Of a stretch of 64,000 nt of DNA, positions 1 to 12,688 are shown in pieces (within the stretch, counting starts at the first letter, position 1; each line of letters opens with the position of its first letter). The notes under the pieces were generated by a model, which worked only from the letters and a program-made list of their open reading frames with translations, did not search any database and was not told where the DNA came from. The stretch is from Polymyxa betae (taxonomy: Eukaryota > Endomyxa > Phytomyxea > Plasmodiophorida > Plasmodiophoridae). The stretch spans positions 1 to 64,000 of the forward strand of contig RBZT01000657.1 of NCBI GenBank assembly GCA_003693705.1, written 5' to 3'. The position numbers and the translations under genes were made by a program.

Positions 1-77
1 GCTGAGGTGCTTCACTAATAGCATCAGCTCCCATCTGATGTTCAAAATAGGCGTTTGCACTTGCAGAGCAACCTGGT

Positions 78-1739
78 GTGTGTATGATGACAGATTTCAC
101 TCTAAATGGTGAGAGTATGATCACAGTATCCGACCTGGATCGAGAACATCCATGGCTACTGTTGCCACAGCAAGGCGTGGCTCGATTCAACTTCGAATGG
201 TATCCAGCTCCAGTTCATCATTCAGCTGGGCGAATTAGCCTCTCCCAAAATCAATTCAACATTATTCTGGGTCTGATTAATGATCCAGATCATAATTCAG
301 ATGCACATCGTTTAGATCTGCTTTTCGAGATCTGCTCGGCGTTCTTTTTCGACAGACGGCAGCTACTGGAAATTGTACGCTCGTTCCAACCCGGCTCTGA
401 AGCCCGTACTTCAGCTGCAGCTTTATTCGCAGTTCGTTATCTACCATCCCAAGATGATCAACAAACGGTAAATCACCTGAGGGCAAACTAATCGTGTCTC
501 AACTCCAAAACAGATCCAGCAAATGCTATCGACAGGCGAGGACCCGGTTTTATCGGCGTACGAATCGGGGATGGTCGGGGCCATCACGCATGGGTTCAAC
601 GCCCTGAACCCGTCGGGTCACTATACCCTGGATTTATCGAATCGCATCGATATGATCATATGCAGGACTCTAGCACAGATCTCTGGATGGCAATCATACA
701 GACGTGACCCAGGTGCTGTCTCAGATTGGTCGCAGTGTGGGCAGCGCCACCTCTGGCGTAACGTTACGGTGGATGGCGTGGCCTCCTCCAGTCTCCTGGA
801 TTGCCTTCGTCGTCGTCTTCCTCATGGCATTGTCGAATTTGACTTTGTCCTGAGGATAAGGCCCGATGCAGCAGTCTCACCCATGCTGGCAGTCCCGTTC
901 TTGGAACTCGTACGAATCATCGATAATGCCTTTGAATCGTATTCTGCCTCCATTTGCTATTGTTCTGCGTTTGATGTGAAAACAGGTTGCATCGCGGTGC
1001 TGAACACGCATTGATAGAGACTTGTTCTGGACAGCTGTCTTCTGCGTTAGCTTTAACGCAATTACGTCAGGCCTGCATTCACAATTATTTTCTTGAAGAG
1101 CAGACTCATGTGTTACTGGGGTGCTTTCCAGATAATGAACTGCGAGTTGATGCATTCATCATTCTGTATGGACGAATTATCGATGAAATAGGAGTTCGAA
1201 GGCTAGCATCTGCAATGTTTAGCAATGCTGGCCAGCATAATGTTATGCGTCGCATGGGCTATACAGCATTGTGGTCACCGTTCAACCCATTCCCTTCGTA
1301 TTCTCTCGATTTATCACACACTGATGCCAGGGTGCTGCTAAAACTAATTCTTTGTCTATGCCTGGTTGAAGAGCGCTGTGATATCGCCGACATATTTTAC
1401 AATGGCATTTTGACTAATATACCGTCTTTATGGCTATCACAACCTCCTCTGCAAGGCTTGCTACAGTTTCGGTTGAATTTCGCTTCGAATTTAAAACCGA
1501 ACGTCTTTTATCGCGAACGAGTTGCATCGATTGTTCTCTCTTGGGAGGCAGATGTTGTTCGTCAAGCTAGCGAAGAAATGAAGCCACAGAATCCGGTATT
1601 CGATATGACAAAACATAGACGAAAACGTATGCCATCCTTAGCATCAAATGCGTCGTCAACATCCGTAAACGGATCCAAACGCGCCCCATCTTTACCACCG
1701 GTCTTGCATGCAAGATTTGAGCAAGACCAAGAAATATAG
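78..1739 (+). CDS. DUF4476-repeat protein, three exons
   Basis: Exons 78-467, 514-975 and 1035-1739 join in frame into 518 residues. Introns are 46 and 59 bp with GT/AG ends. Residues about 60-130 and the start of exon 3 (motifs ALTQLRQACIHNYF and LLGCFPDNELRVDAF) resemble DUF4476, a helical repeat of unknown role found in some bacteria, animals and protists. Each repeat is followed or preceded by a second shared motif (GHYTLDLSNRID at about 621 and PSYSLDLSHTDA at about 1297), so the protein looks like a duplicated two-part unit. In the first copy that motif is followed by a WRN...LPHGIVEFDF segment. The C-terminal 60 residues are basic and Ser/Pro-rich, probably disordered. The start could be the ATG at 78 or 87, or lie in an exon before the window. 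The biochemical function is unknown. Confidence 0.6.
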
Positions 1740-2026
1740 AGACGATCATTTTCAAATTGCCAGATCCTAACGACATCATTGAGTCGTGGTCCTACGAGAC
1801 TTTTGGCTTGTCATGTGAGGTTCATACCAGACTCTGAACTAGCCATCCTGTAACCGATGCCTGAAGCCCGGGAAATTATGTCAAGCTATACACCCATATC
1901 GAATTCACTCAACATTTTCCAAAATATCCATAGTAGGCCAGCCCAGCAAAGTGTTTTTCATCCGTACTTTGGCACATCTCCTGAGGTGGGCAGTTTTGAG
2001 GAAGTTGATAAACCCATAATTATAAT

Positions 2027-5000
2027 TTATTTCCTTTTCTTGCCAACCAAAGCTTTGAATGTGCCTTTAGCCTTGGCTTGATGACGCCGGCTAAGAGCAT
2101 GCGGATCTAATGGCTGATATGCGAAAGGCTCGTATTGGTCGCCCTTCTTTCTAGCATCTCCAACCTGTTTCTTCGTCATAGTCCCTTTACGACGCTTGTC
2201 CGGTCTATCAGTTCGCAGCTTTTTGGCTTTGACCTGTACCTTCACGTTGTCTTCTTCGTCATCGTCTTCAATAATCAGTTTGCCAAGGTGCTCCTGTGCT
2301 GCCTGCATGTCCGACGATTTTCGCTTTTTCTTAAAAGAACCGGTAAGAACATTGCATTGTGACAGATTCAGCAGATCTAGTGGCTCTGAAGCAGTATTGA
2401 CGAGCTTGATTTGCTTAAAATTGCCATCTTGCATATCATGTTCCGGGGCATCTTCTTCGACCTCTTCTTCGTCTTCGTCGTTGAGTATGTTCTCGTACGA
2501 GCACTCGGCCTTGGTTTTTTTCTCTTTACTCTTCTTCTTCGCCTTTTGGATGCTGTTCAGGAACGGCTGGAACGATAACGGAATGACCTCATGCAGTTCT
2601 TCATAGGAGAACCGCCGCAGCATACGTTCAATGATGAAACGCCATTTCTGCCGGAATCTGAAAACAACAATTACAAAATAATATAATGAAGGGCGAACGC
2701 CACGAACCTGTTCTTGTTCTGATTGGCCCAAAGATCAAGACCAGCCAGAACCGCTTTCAGATGGGGTCGTAGCAGATCGGGAGTCAAGCTGGCAACAGCT
2801 ACCTTAATGAAGCTGAGAACAGATTTCATGACCTCCTGCGCCTTGCTCTGAAATAGAAGTAGAACAGTTTCCAAGATCTGCAAACAATAATGAATGACGA
2901 GGCAAATAACGAATATGCTTATAGAGGACCTGGGCGATAATATCTTTCGAGACAGTAGAACGTTTTTCAAACAGGAATCTGGCCATTGCTAAAACACTTG
3001 AACTCTGCATTTGTGGTGTTCCAGCTAGACCTCCTAATAACATCATCACATATTCACTGATATCAACACGTTCTCCTAGTGCAATGATAGTATTATACGC
3101 AGCATCACGAACTTTGACATTGGCCTGAATGATCAACTTCAGAACGATCTTTGAAGGAAGTCAAGGCAAGGTGAACCTCTTTGACGGAAAGAATACATTC
3201 CCCTAAGACTTCAGGAATTGCTATCGGGATTTGATCATCAGGAATCAGAGCACATAATGCAGGGATGCAGAGTAAACGTGCTTTTCTAGCACCAGATGCT
3301 ACAATAACAATAATTCAGCACGAATGTTTTCGAAAGAAACAGCACCGTAACTACACGAGACAATGACAGATTCCAACATAAACCGGGTCATGGAACTTGC
3401 AAGTAACGTAAAAATCAAATCATGTTACCAAGTGATGACAGAGCGGCAGTAAATTGAGAGAATGCGTCTGACCAATCATCGATGATTCTGGCATCAAGTA
3501 ATTGACGCCAACATTGATAGGCCCGTTTCTGTGCGAATACATCATCACTCTTATTAATCTGATAGATGATTGACAATAATCTTCCACGATTATCATCATC
3601 TAATCGCGTGCACATCTATAAACAAACAGACCAGATCAGATACCAGTACAAACTGCATTCGAGGTCGTGCTGCCTTACCGCATTACAGAGATCCATCATA
3701 TTGTGATTGGTCTCGGCATCCTCTGCTGATAGAAGCCGTTTCATCACAGTCTTAAACATACGATTGACGAGATTGGAGGATGCCAGTCCACACCAGCTCT
3801 GTTAAGGCTTTTAGAATATAAAGATTTTGATGGCGACAATATCACCTTGGTGCATTCAAGCAAAGGCTGACGTTTATCTGGGGCCAATAACGTGATGGTC
3901 GTGAAAAGAGCTGGCAGTAACGCCTTTGCTACAGGTTCACACAGCGACAGTTCCATGGGAGCGGCCAGTACGGCATTCAGACCGCGACCAATTGGAACTC
4001 GAGCATCTGGGCATTGTTCAAGCTGTTCACACAGTGCTGGGGCCAGCTCGCCCAAAATCGCATCTCTATCGATCGGCGCTGCACAGAACGCTGGAAACCT
4101 GTATTGAATGTAATGTTACCATGACGTTACAAGCAGAGGTGGTAACGTACGATTCCCAGATCTGTAGTACGAGTGCATTGAGTGCCTGTCTTTCAACAGG
4201 TAACGCTGTAGTTTGTGCCCATTGATATAATGATATAGCAGCAGGTAACATTGCATTCTTAAAACATGATAATGATGTTGTAGATGATATCGAGGTCTTG
4301 ATCATAGGAAGAAGCCATATACGTGATGATTTCAGGAACTCTTGTAACGACCCAGAATCACCAGCGACTGGCCATTCAATTGGTAATAGGTCCAGTACGG
4401 CAGCAGCACCCAGATGTTCGACACAGCTGGACATGACAGCCCGTACTGACTCACGTTGCTTGTACGTGATCGTGACGTCGACCTGTGAAAACTGATCAGA
4501 ATGACATAACCAACCATGGACATTATTACCGAGGATAGAATCGCATCTAACGATGATATCAATGGGGTTAAGAAAGACATCGCATCAGCACACTTGGAAA
4601 CGGCAGCGACGGCAGTAGAGACGATAGGTAGTACGACGGTCCAACGCGCCTTGAATCGATATGTGAGTAAAGATTCGGTGGATGTACATAGTGATGTGAT
4701 TAATTCGGGATTTGATGTTCTATCAATACATGTTGATAATAATGTGGTCATAGAGATCTGACTTTGAGATCCAATAGATGCATTACTATGTAATAGATTC
4801 TGTACAACATACAATTTTAGGTGACATCAAATGACATGTTACAAAACGGCAACGATTGCAATGACGAATAGCAATACAAGATTGTAAAGGCTTTAGAAAA
4901 CTGCAAAATTCCCGAAAACCAGGAACAGACAAATGTAATAGAAAGCGAATTTGTAAGAAAATTTGAAGCCACGGTCATACATCAGGCAATGTGTTGAAAT

Positions 5001-6253
5001 AACGAGGTAATGCTCTTGTAACAGCTGATGAACTAATTCTATGTAAGAGGCAATAACCAGATGTAATAGCCTTTAACATAGCAACTCCAGCATCATAATC
5101 GTTATCATGAATAGATATGGATTGTAATGCAGATAACATTGTCTCTACAAATGAAGGAGTTGGATCTAATCCAGCTGATTCAAACAATGTTGTTAGACAT
5201 TGGATCAGACGTAATTTCAGCATATTATTCCTAGATGATGTTGCCTATGTAACAGGATTAAACTTAAGAAACCCTAAACCCCATCCCGAACCTGAGCATG
5301 AAACATCTCAACCAGAGCCGCGATCGTAGTCAGTGGCAGCAACGATACCGTCGACTGTAGCAGACCGATGAGATGTAACGCAACCGTAACCTAAATGAAG
5401 TCAGGACCTACACGTTACATGTAACATCACACCTACATCGGCATTATCCAGCTCACGGCGGCATGACAATCGCACGCATTCAGCAACGATTGTCGGAACG
5501 TTGGGCGCTAACGTCTTCAAGATCCCAACAACACCGGCCTGGCCAGTACGTCGCACTTTCGGCCGCGGATCAACGGCGAATACGAGCATGGCCTGCAGGA
5601 CTCGGACTGTGTTGGGATTGGCCCAAACATTACGATCCACATAGGACATGGTCCGCGATAAGCACAGCAGCACATGCCGTGTGCAGATGGCTGATTCCGC
5701 ATGGGCCTGTACGGCCCGCAACAGGATACTGGTAACATCATCGAATTTCGCAACAATGACAGATGCCGACAGTCGATCGGATTGCATCAATGTTGACAAT
5801 AAATATGTGATACCTGAAGACGGGCTCTGTTAATACCATTCTTTAAAATTGTTCGAAAAAACCAAGATGAAGAGAAAAAAGGTGCGTTTGTATACCCTCA
5901 GCTAAATTGACATCAATATCTGATCGTTCCATCATGGTGATTAGAGCAGCAAAATATGCAGTAGGGGATGGTTCGTGTTTCTGTTCATTAATTGTGGCAG
6001 TGACAGCCTCCAATACACTGATTGCTGTTGCAGGTGTTGTAGCCTGTTTACGAATCTGACCAAATAGGTCATCATTGGCAGCGACCGGGGTCGTGCAAGT
6101 CGTATCGAACATGATCGCCACCATTTGAGTTCTTGGACCAGAACAAGCAGTGGCTGCCTTGAATTCCAGGCCGTCACGGAGTCCGAATAGAAATCCCGTC
6201 GACAGATCTGAAATCGGTAATTGCGCGAAAAAACTTGACACAAAACTGCACAC
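2027..6253 (-). CDS. RRP12: RRP12, pre-ribosome export/assembly HEAT-repeat protein
   Basis: RRP12 (NUC173 family) binds both pre-ribosomal subunits and helps their maturation and nuclear export. Spliced pieces on this strand match the family along its length: N-terminal SPTAYFAALITMME (near 5940), the middle segment SRIWLLPMIKTSI (near 4320), AGTPQMQSSSVLAMARFL (near 3000) and IIERMLRRFSYEEL (near 2610). The last exon, 2027-2657, encodes an acidic/lysine-rich tail ending in GTFKALVGKKRK, typical of nucleolar RRP12. There are many short introns, for example 5245-5291 (47 bp, with a telomere-like motif) and 5391-5418 (28 bp, needed to keep MLH-VTVALHLIGLL in frame). The exact first exon is unsure: the ATG at 6253 is the simplest, and one at 6297 lies in another frame. 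RRP12 is essential in yeast. Identification is firm, exon borders less so. Confidence 0.88.
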
Positions 6254-6423
6254 GCAATGTTTGAAGTAGAAGTTTCAGAAAAAACGAGCAAAGACATTTG
6301 TTGTACTGTACCGCCGTACCGGACATTTTAAACCTATACAATGCGCACATGCAAAATCTTAGAAACCTATAGGGTCGCCAAGCACCTCACTGCTTCCCAT
6401 TCTGACTCAATATTCCGATAAAA

Positions 6424-7293
6424 ATGGTCGAATGGAGTAATCAAATTTCTCGCACCAAAGATGCGCAAAAGCGCTGTATGGAATCACTACAAGGGGGAAT
6501 TTCAAGAATTGCCGAAACGTGCGAACGTAAAAAACATTGTTGTACGCTTTTGTGATAAAGCCTCGCAACATTTATAATACTTTTTACACATGGTTTTTCA
6601 GGCTTCCGTTGTTGCGGACTGCGGGCAATACTCGCCTTCATTCCAGTTTTTGACTGTTGCTTTTGGGGATGCCCAAGCACTGAAAAGGCTGTTGCATGCG
6701 TCTTCTAAGGATTGCACGGGAAAAGGGGAGCCCATTTTGCGAACTTACCTAGCAGCGTTGGCAAAAGGGACTCAATCAATCAAAAACACCAATCCATGCA
6801 AACAGAAGACAATTAACCTACGGGTTTGAAGAACATTTTGCAGGAGCGGAATATCTGGCCTCCTAAGGAAGGACCAGGCACGAAAACTGCTTGCGGAACA
6901 GCCTGATTTTGCAAATCAATCTGGCTGGAAGAAGCGGTCACGTCTGAACCTGGATTCATGATCGACTTTTTCCCAAAATTTCATTGTGATTTCATAGAGA
7001 TGTTTAGAGGGGCATGTAAGTGTTACACGCGGGAACATTTGTGATTATTCTTGGCAAGGGTTGCAAGAGTTTGACTTCATGGACGCCTACATATCGTACC
7101 AGCAGCGCAACTTCCTGCAACGGTTCGCTGCCCTTCTGTCAACATGGCGTGAAGTGAGTATCATACATACAAAATATAAACTGCTTGCGCATTTTACTCC
7201 TAAAACCTCAACAAGTTTGCACATGCTGACATGCACATTACAAAATTTCCAAACAAAGTGCGAATGCAGTCAGGTTTAAGATGTCCGGTATAG
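6424..7293 (+). CDS. Unresolved coding region, possible BAR-like helical protein
   Basis: This stretch between RRP12 and the first CorA gene carries open reading in several frames and I could not assemble one convincing model. The best supported part is the 3' end: an exon at about 7040-7151 encoding [19 protein letters not shown] followed by LLSTWRE, a strong donor gtgagt at 7152, an acceptor at 7269, and a short last exon ending at TAG 7291-7293. The amphipathic helical character recalls the end of a BAR-type domain, but no family was recognised. Upstream, a gtaagt donor at 7016 and a tttttcag acceptor at 6600 suggest further exons. A plausible start is ATG 6424, but its frame does not splice cleanly to the next open stretch; ATG 6463 does. 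The minus strand is also open here (see findings). Confidence 0.3.
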
Positions 7294-7362
7294 TTCGATG
7301 TTTTTTTCAAAGGAATACAGCCCCATGTATATAATGACTACAATTTATCTACGTATATTGGT

Positions 7363-9765
7363 CTATTTGGATGCGGCTCTAAACATTCTCCTGAAGATAT
7401 ATACGACAACCATCTGTATGATGATAACGACACACCAGAATACTGGATATCCATACTTCCTGATAGGCAGTCAATCGATCATTGAGTCTATCAGTACTTA
7501 GGCGGGCGATACCATGTTAATTCCGGCATCGATGAATGCTCCGTTTCAACATCGAAAAAATTCATTCCATAGACGCCCTGGATGCTCATATTAGCATAAA
7601 ATGACGATGAATGTCTCGACGCTGACCGTTAGAAACTGTGCTGGGACAAAGGTCGTTGTCACTGCAGAGACATCATTTCAGTGGGAAGAAACAACGAATA
7701 GGAATGAATGAATTCAACATTGGGTATGGGAGAACATCATCATGAAAACCCTAAAACACATAGGAATTGTGATCACCGACCTGCTGTCAGAACATATAGA
7801 ATATCGCTCTGACGCGCCTCTTTGTATGTTCGAACCTCACTTTTCAATGAATCGACAAGAGCCAACATCTGATCGATATCCAGTAGACAGTTATTGACAT
7901 CTTCATCTGTATCAAGCAAATATCTCCTAGAAAATGTCCAATTAGCCACCATCAATCATGAAATTCATGTCTCTTCTACTTGACACTATCCGAATGATTC
8001 TCCTCAACAATACTTTTCACGATGCGACGAAGCGGTCGTACTTTCCGCTGCAGATTCTCTGTCGAATTCGGTGGGTCAGTCCAATACAATCGGTAATGGA
8101 CTGGAACATGTACCTAAATCGTCACCCAACGCCTGCAGGAAATAGATATCCTTCTTCGAATAAGCAGCTTCCTGAGCATGCAGCAGATCCTGGGCACTGC
8201 CTCAGCCACATAATTTACGACAAAGTGAAACGTCGGCGTCGACGTTGCAGATAACGAGACACGAAACATTGTTACCTGATGGAAATCGATCAGTTGCCGA
8301 AGAGACTCGGTCACACGAACCAAATTCTTGGAAATTGTATCGAGAACTACGACAGAATGGATCAGATGAGAGCCGAGAAGCCCTTTATACAATGGAGCCT
8401 ACTGGCGAACTGGAGCCATTCTGTGTTTCCGCGCCGCAACATCGAATAGTTGGTGTTCAGCTGACTATAGAGATCCCTGAAGAGCAGCGTTTCTGGGTCA
8501 TCGGGGGCAACACGATCCGAATCCGGTGTCGGAAATTGAAAGGGAATCGCCGAGTGGATTCGCATACCGGCCAGATACCACTTCGATTGGACCTGGATCA
8601 GTTCGTTCCATGTCAAAACATCGTTGAAGATTGCGATCTGGCACTCTTCGATCTCAATAAAGGGTCGGATGAGTTTCAAGATTTCGGCGCGTCGTTGGTC
8701 CGAGACGATATCGGTGATCTCGCCGCGAAGATACCGACAGAATGATTGCTCGGATCGAGCTGATAGACGCCAGACCGGAATCACCATAAAGTCGTGCCTC
8801 CCAAATACGTATCTGCTTTAGATCAGTGAAGCAGGCGATGAAGTCATCCAGGCCACCTTTTCGGACGTTCGGAATGCAGGTTGAGGAGCTTCTCAAGCGT
8901 CAGCGGATGCAAGCGAAACCTCACAGCCAGCATGAGAAGATAGCGGCGGTTCTGTTCGGTGGCTGGACAGACATTCATATGGCTGGCATCACGACCAACG
9001 TTATCCAGGGAGATCCACTGAACTGGAGCAGAGTTCAGGCGTGGAATAAGCAGGACCCGCCAATGTACCGGTCGTCCGAGCGATGTGCTTGCGACGATCA
9101 TCGCAGCAGAAGAACTTGCGGATGTCTTCGTTATTGTTGAGCGTGATGCAGACAGAATCTTTGGCGTTGTACTGTCTTGTGCATAAACGTCCTGCTTCTG
9201 GATCAATACAGAATTGATTCGTACAGCGTATGTCGAATACCGACATATCGTTGGTCAACGTCTGCAGCTTGGTTCGTTGCAAGATCCAGGCCAGCTGTTC
9301 CGGCGTCACTGTTGTCATCTCATTTAATTGTTCCAGTTTCTCGATGAGGGCGTAAAATGATGGACATGTTGCCAGCCCGGAGAATCCTTTCGATTCGAGG
9401 CCCTGAAGGAGTTCGTCGCGCGAGATAGCGCCGTCTGACGATTCATCGAAAACCTGACAGAGCCGGGCACTTCCTTCGACCGTGACGTCGAATGTTTGGG
9501 CGTCGATATCGGCGACGTTCGCCAGCGGGATGCTGATTGCACATCGAGCCATGCCTTCCCAGATCACGGGATCAACAGCACCAAGACCAAACCAGCTCCC
9601 GAAATCATCGGGTTCTTCTTCTAAAGGATCGCTAGTTCCTGCAGCGCTGGGTTTCGGTGCCCAAGCTGCTATTGTCTTGGCTCGCGATAGATTCGGGATG
9701 AAGAATGGGCCATTTCGCTCCGGGCCTGATGTTGATTTATTGAAGGGCGGGTGCGACATGATCAA
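7363..9765 (-). CDS. CorA-family Mg2+ transporter with N-terminal EF-hand (copy 1)
   Basis: This is a CorA/MRS2/ALR-type magnesium channel fused to a calcium-binding module. Exon 1 (from 9765) has a disordered start, then a canonical EF-hand loop DESSDGAISRDE (near 9450) inside a helix-loop-helix. A degenerate partner follows (LNEMTTVTPEQL). Next comes the CorA cytoplasmic domain: RRYLLMLAVRFRLHPLTLEK (near 8920), IEIEECQIAIFNDVLTWNEL (near 8650) and the long stalk LVDSLKSEVRTYKEAR (near 7830). The pore helix TFVPAQFLT and signature GVYGMNFF are split by an intron near 7580-7620. MPEL follows, then an intron, and the last TM helix KKYGYPVFWCVVIII ends at TAG 7363-7365. Intron 7662-7780 is unusually long (119 bp). 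The next gene upstream is a tandem paralogue with the same layout. Start could be Met 9765 or 9759. Calcium gating is inferred only from the fusion. Confidence 0.85.
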
Positions 9766-9926
9766 CTTTGGTCAATGTTGAGAACACGATCGATCCCTCA
9801 TGCTGCCGGTCATTCGATGTCGTTCGTCGAACGTAAGCGATTTATTAGATTGTTGAAGCTGCAACTTGGTTAAACAGATGTAGATTAGGAAAAGACAAAC
9901 ATATACAGATATCCACGTGATTCAGC

Positions 9927-12388
9927 TCATACTTTCGCTGATATATGAAGCATTCTTTTCTTTTTGAAAATTGCAATCGTGATCGAAAATACCAGAGATA
10001 TCAACAGCCAAAACCAAGCATAGCCTAATTTCCTACAATGATACGTAAATAACAGGAGCTGAAATTGTAAACTGCACGCACCATGTAAGCTCTGGAATAG
10101 AGGATCGCCCCAGTTCTGAATCATAAAAGTTCATTCCATACACACCCTGCAGAGAAAAACTCAACTCAGACGATCATCTGGGTTCCATAACTAACCGTAA
10201 TGAATTGTGCAGGAATGAAGAGCGTTGTCACCATCTAAGTGCCACAATCAGTTCGGAGATCTCAGCAACCGCTCCATCATACTGTTAGAACGAACAAGAC
10301 GTCATTGTTCCTGGTATCCTTGTAAGTTCGAATCTCATTCTTCAGCGACTCGCACTGGATGCTCATTTGCTCTATATCCAAAAGCGCATTGTTGATGTCT
10401 TCATCGCCTATATCTTAATTATAACCAAACGTTGGCGAGATTTTCAAATCATGTACAATCGATTAAATAGCGCCTGTCATTGTCTGAGCAAATATTGTTT
10501 TTTAACGCCCAAAAGTCTCACCTAATACTGCCGCTCCTTTCAACATCATCAGCAAGACTTCTGACAATCCTCCTCAAAGGCCGGATTTTGCGTTTGAAAT
10601 GTTCTGCCTCAATATAAGAACACAGAGCGAGCCTTGACTATCGGAATACCAAGATCGTTGTTCAGCGCGATGATCATCTTAATATTGCTCGTCGCATAAT
10701 GGAACTCCTGAGCGTGAAGCAAATTCTAAAACGCAGTTACGACGACATCACAACTGGCAGGTTACATAATTACCTGATGGAAATCGATCAGTGATCTTAA
10801 TCCTTCCACAACGACTGTTAAATCTTGTGAGATGGCTTCAAGGACTATGGAGACAATGTTATCAGACTAAAGTAAGGCTGTAGATTCATACTTGCGAACT
10901 GCAACCAGTCGGAATTGCCTGACGACAACTAACGTCACCATTCGATACATTGTGGAATTGAAAGGAGCTTCGCATTACCACGGCGGGTTACCGAGTAAGT
11001 AGTCACAAGCTGATTCACAACATCAGCGAACATTGGCTCCGAACCTTGTTCGTCAGTTGAAGGCGTCTCCTTCAACTGCTCGCTGGCGTTTTTTTCATGT
11101 ATGCGAAGATCCGCCAATCCCCAGCGTGACTACAGGGCAGGTTTAATGACCTATTTCTTGAGGTGGCAGTAAGATCGCCCTTACCTGAATGTGGATGAAT
11201 TCATTCCACCGCGTATGGTCATTCCATATGGCGACCTGGCATTCTTCGATCTCTATCAATGGAGGGTCCAGCAGCGTAATGTCAAGCTTCAACTTGTCGG
11301 GTTTCAACTTAATATGAACGGTTCGCTTCCTGTGATTGTATATTGAAACAGATTTCTTTGAGCGTTTCGTCAGCCGATAAATAGGCAGTATAAGAAAATC
11401 AAATCTCCCAAATACATATCTAATGTTCCATATCAAGAGAATATCGCAGGCAACCTCATTGTAAGAAGCTTACCGCTTCGGTCGTTCCGAGTGTAAATTC
11501 AGAACCCGCTCTAAGCTCAGCGGGTGAAGCCGGAATCGCAAACACAAAAGTAACACGATACGGCGGTTCTTCTGAGCAGTAGAGCATCGAGATACGTCTC
11601 CGTCTAAGCCAGCAACATCGTCAAATGATATCCAATGAACAGAGCCTAGTCAGCTGTAAGAATTACAAACACGTCTGTATCAGACTAAAACCTATGGATT
11701 TCAGGGCAGGTGTATGATGCTCGTCGCTGAGAAAAAAAGATCGTAACTGCTCATCAGTTACGATATCACTGGATAAGGAATCTTTAGCATTGTAAATAAA
11801 GCTGTGCAACTGCCCAGTTCCACGACACTGGCAGTTATGGTCGTAGCTCGTCAGATCGAACCCAGACGAGCTGATCAATTTCTCAAGCTTGATTCGCTGC
11901 AGAATCCAACTGAGCTGTTCCGGTAGAACAGTATGTGTGCCCTTATTTAGTTGCTCGATGGCATCAAAAAGTTCATGGAAAGCATTGCACGATTGAAGAC
12001 TAGAAAATCCCTTAGATTCCAGCCCCAGAATTAACTCGTCTCGATTGACGCTTCCGTCACAAGTTAAATCGAAGACTTTGCAAAGTCGCTCACAGGCGTC
12101 CAGAGTCACATCAAAAGCTTGAGCATCAATGCCAGAAGCAGTTTCGAGCAGAATGGGATAAGCGCATAGCGAAAGCGTTTTCCAAATCTGAGGATGGATT
12201 TTCCCTAGGCCAAACCAGGTCCGACTTTCGACATTGGTCAACGTACTGCCATGTCCATGAGGGACACTGCCGTGATCATTGGCTGATTGTACGCTTAGAA
12301 TCACGTTTTTGCTGGATCGCCTGCCAAACATAGGATCGCTTGCCCAATTCAGCGTTCGGTCTGGAATCGGGACCAAAGTCGTGTTCAT
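9927..12388 (-). CDS. CorA-family Mg2+ transporter with N-terminal EF-hand (copy 2)
   Basis: This tandem paralogue of the gene at 7363-9765 has the same order of domains. Exon 1 (12388-11663 and beyond) contains a canonical EF-hand loop DLTCDGSVNRDE near 12070, followed by ELILGLESKGFSSL, almost the same as the ELLQGLESKGFSGL of copy 1. A second degenerate hand (LNKGTHTVLPEQL) follows. The CorA part shows PPLIEIEECQVAIWNDHTRW (near 11240), the stalk CESLKNEIRTYKDTR (near 10350), FIPAQFIT, the GVYGMNFY signature (near 10145), IPELTW and the last helix KLGYAWFWLLISLVFSI, ending KKKRMLHISAKV with stop at 9927. All signature elements are intact, so both copies look functional. Only about 160 bp separates this stop from the start of copy 1. 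The divergent neighbour is proteasome beta1. Sequence divergence is substantial, so the duplication is not recent. Confidence 0.84.
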
Positions 12389-12688
12389 GGCGACAACGTT
12401 TTAGATAAACAACTGACAGCAGACAGGAGAAGAGGCACCGCCACATACGAGAGCGCTGTCATTTCCAGACCCCAGACCCCCATTCGTGATTATTCGGGAA
12501 GTACTGCAGCCCTGTTCCTAACACTAGGGAAGGGCAGCCTCTCAGCAATTACAGTCCCATTGGCTTTGCTCGAATGTTGCAGTTACGTTACAAAAGACAC
12601 ATAGCCTGCAGCAGTAAGCAGCCCTCCTCTTTTATACGCAGTTTTCCCCTTAATTTATCTTTCGATATCTGGTTTTAACTCGAAATCG
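12389..12688. promoter_or_regulatory. Divergent intergenic region between CorA copy 2 and proteasome beta1
   Basis: These 300 bp separate two head-to-head genes and must hold both promoters. I see pyrimidine-rich stretches near 12620-12660 (ctcctcttttatacgcag, then ttttccccttaatttatctttc) just before the proteasome start, but no clear TATA box, no recognised proteasome-specific element and no open frame. Confidence 0.3.

Noticed and set aside
7347-7483. Plus-strand frame that looked coding (GCGSKHSPEDIYDNHLYDDN)
   Set aside because: It is the antisense of the last CorA transmembrane helix (KYGYPVFWCVVIII), which fits the family precisely.
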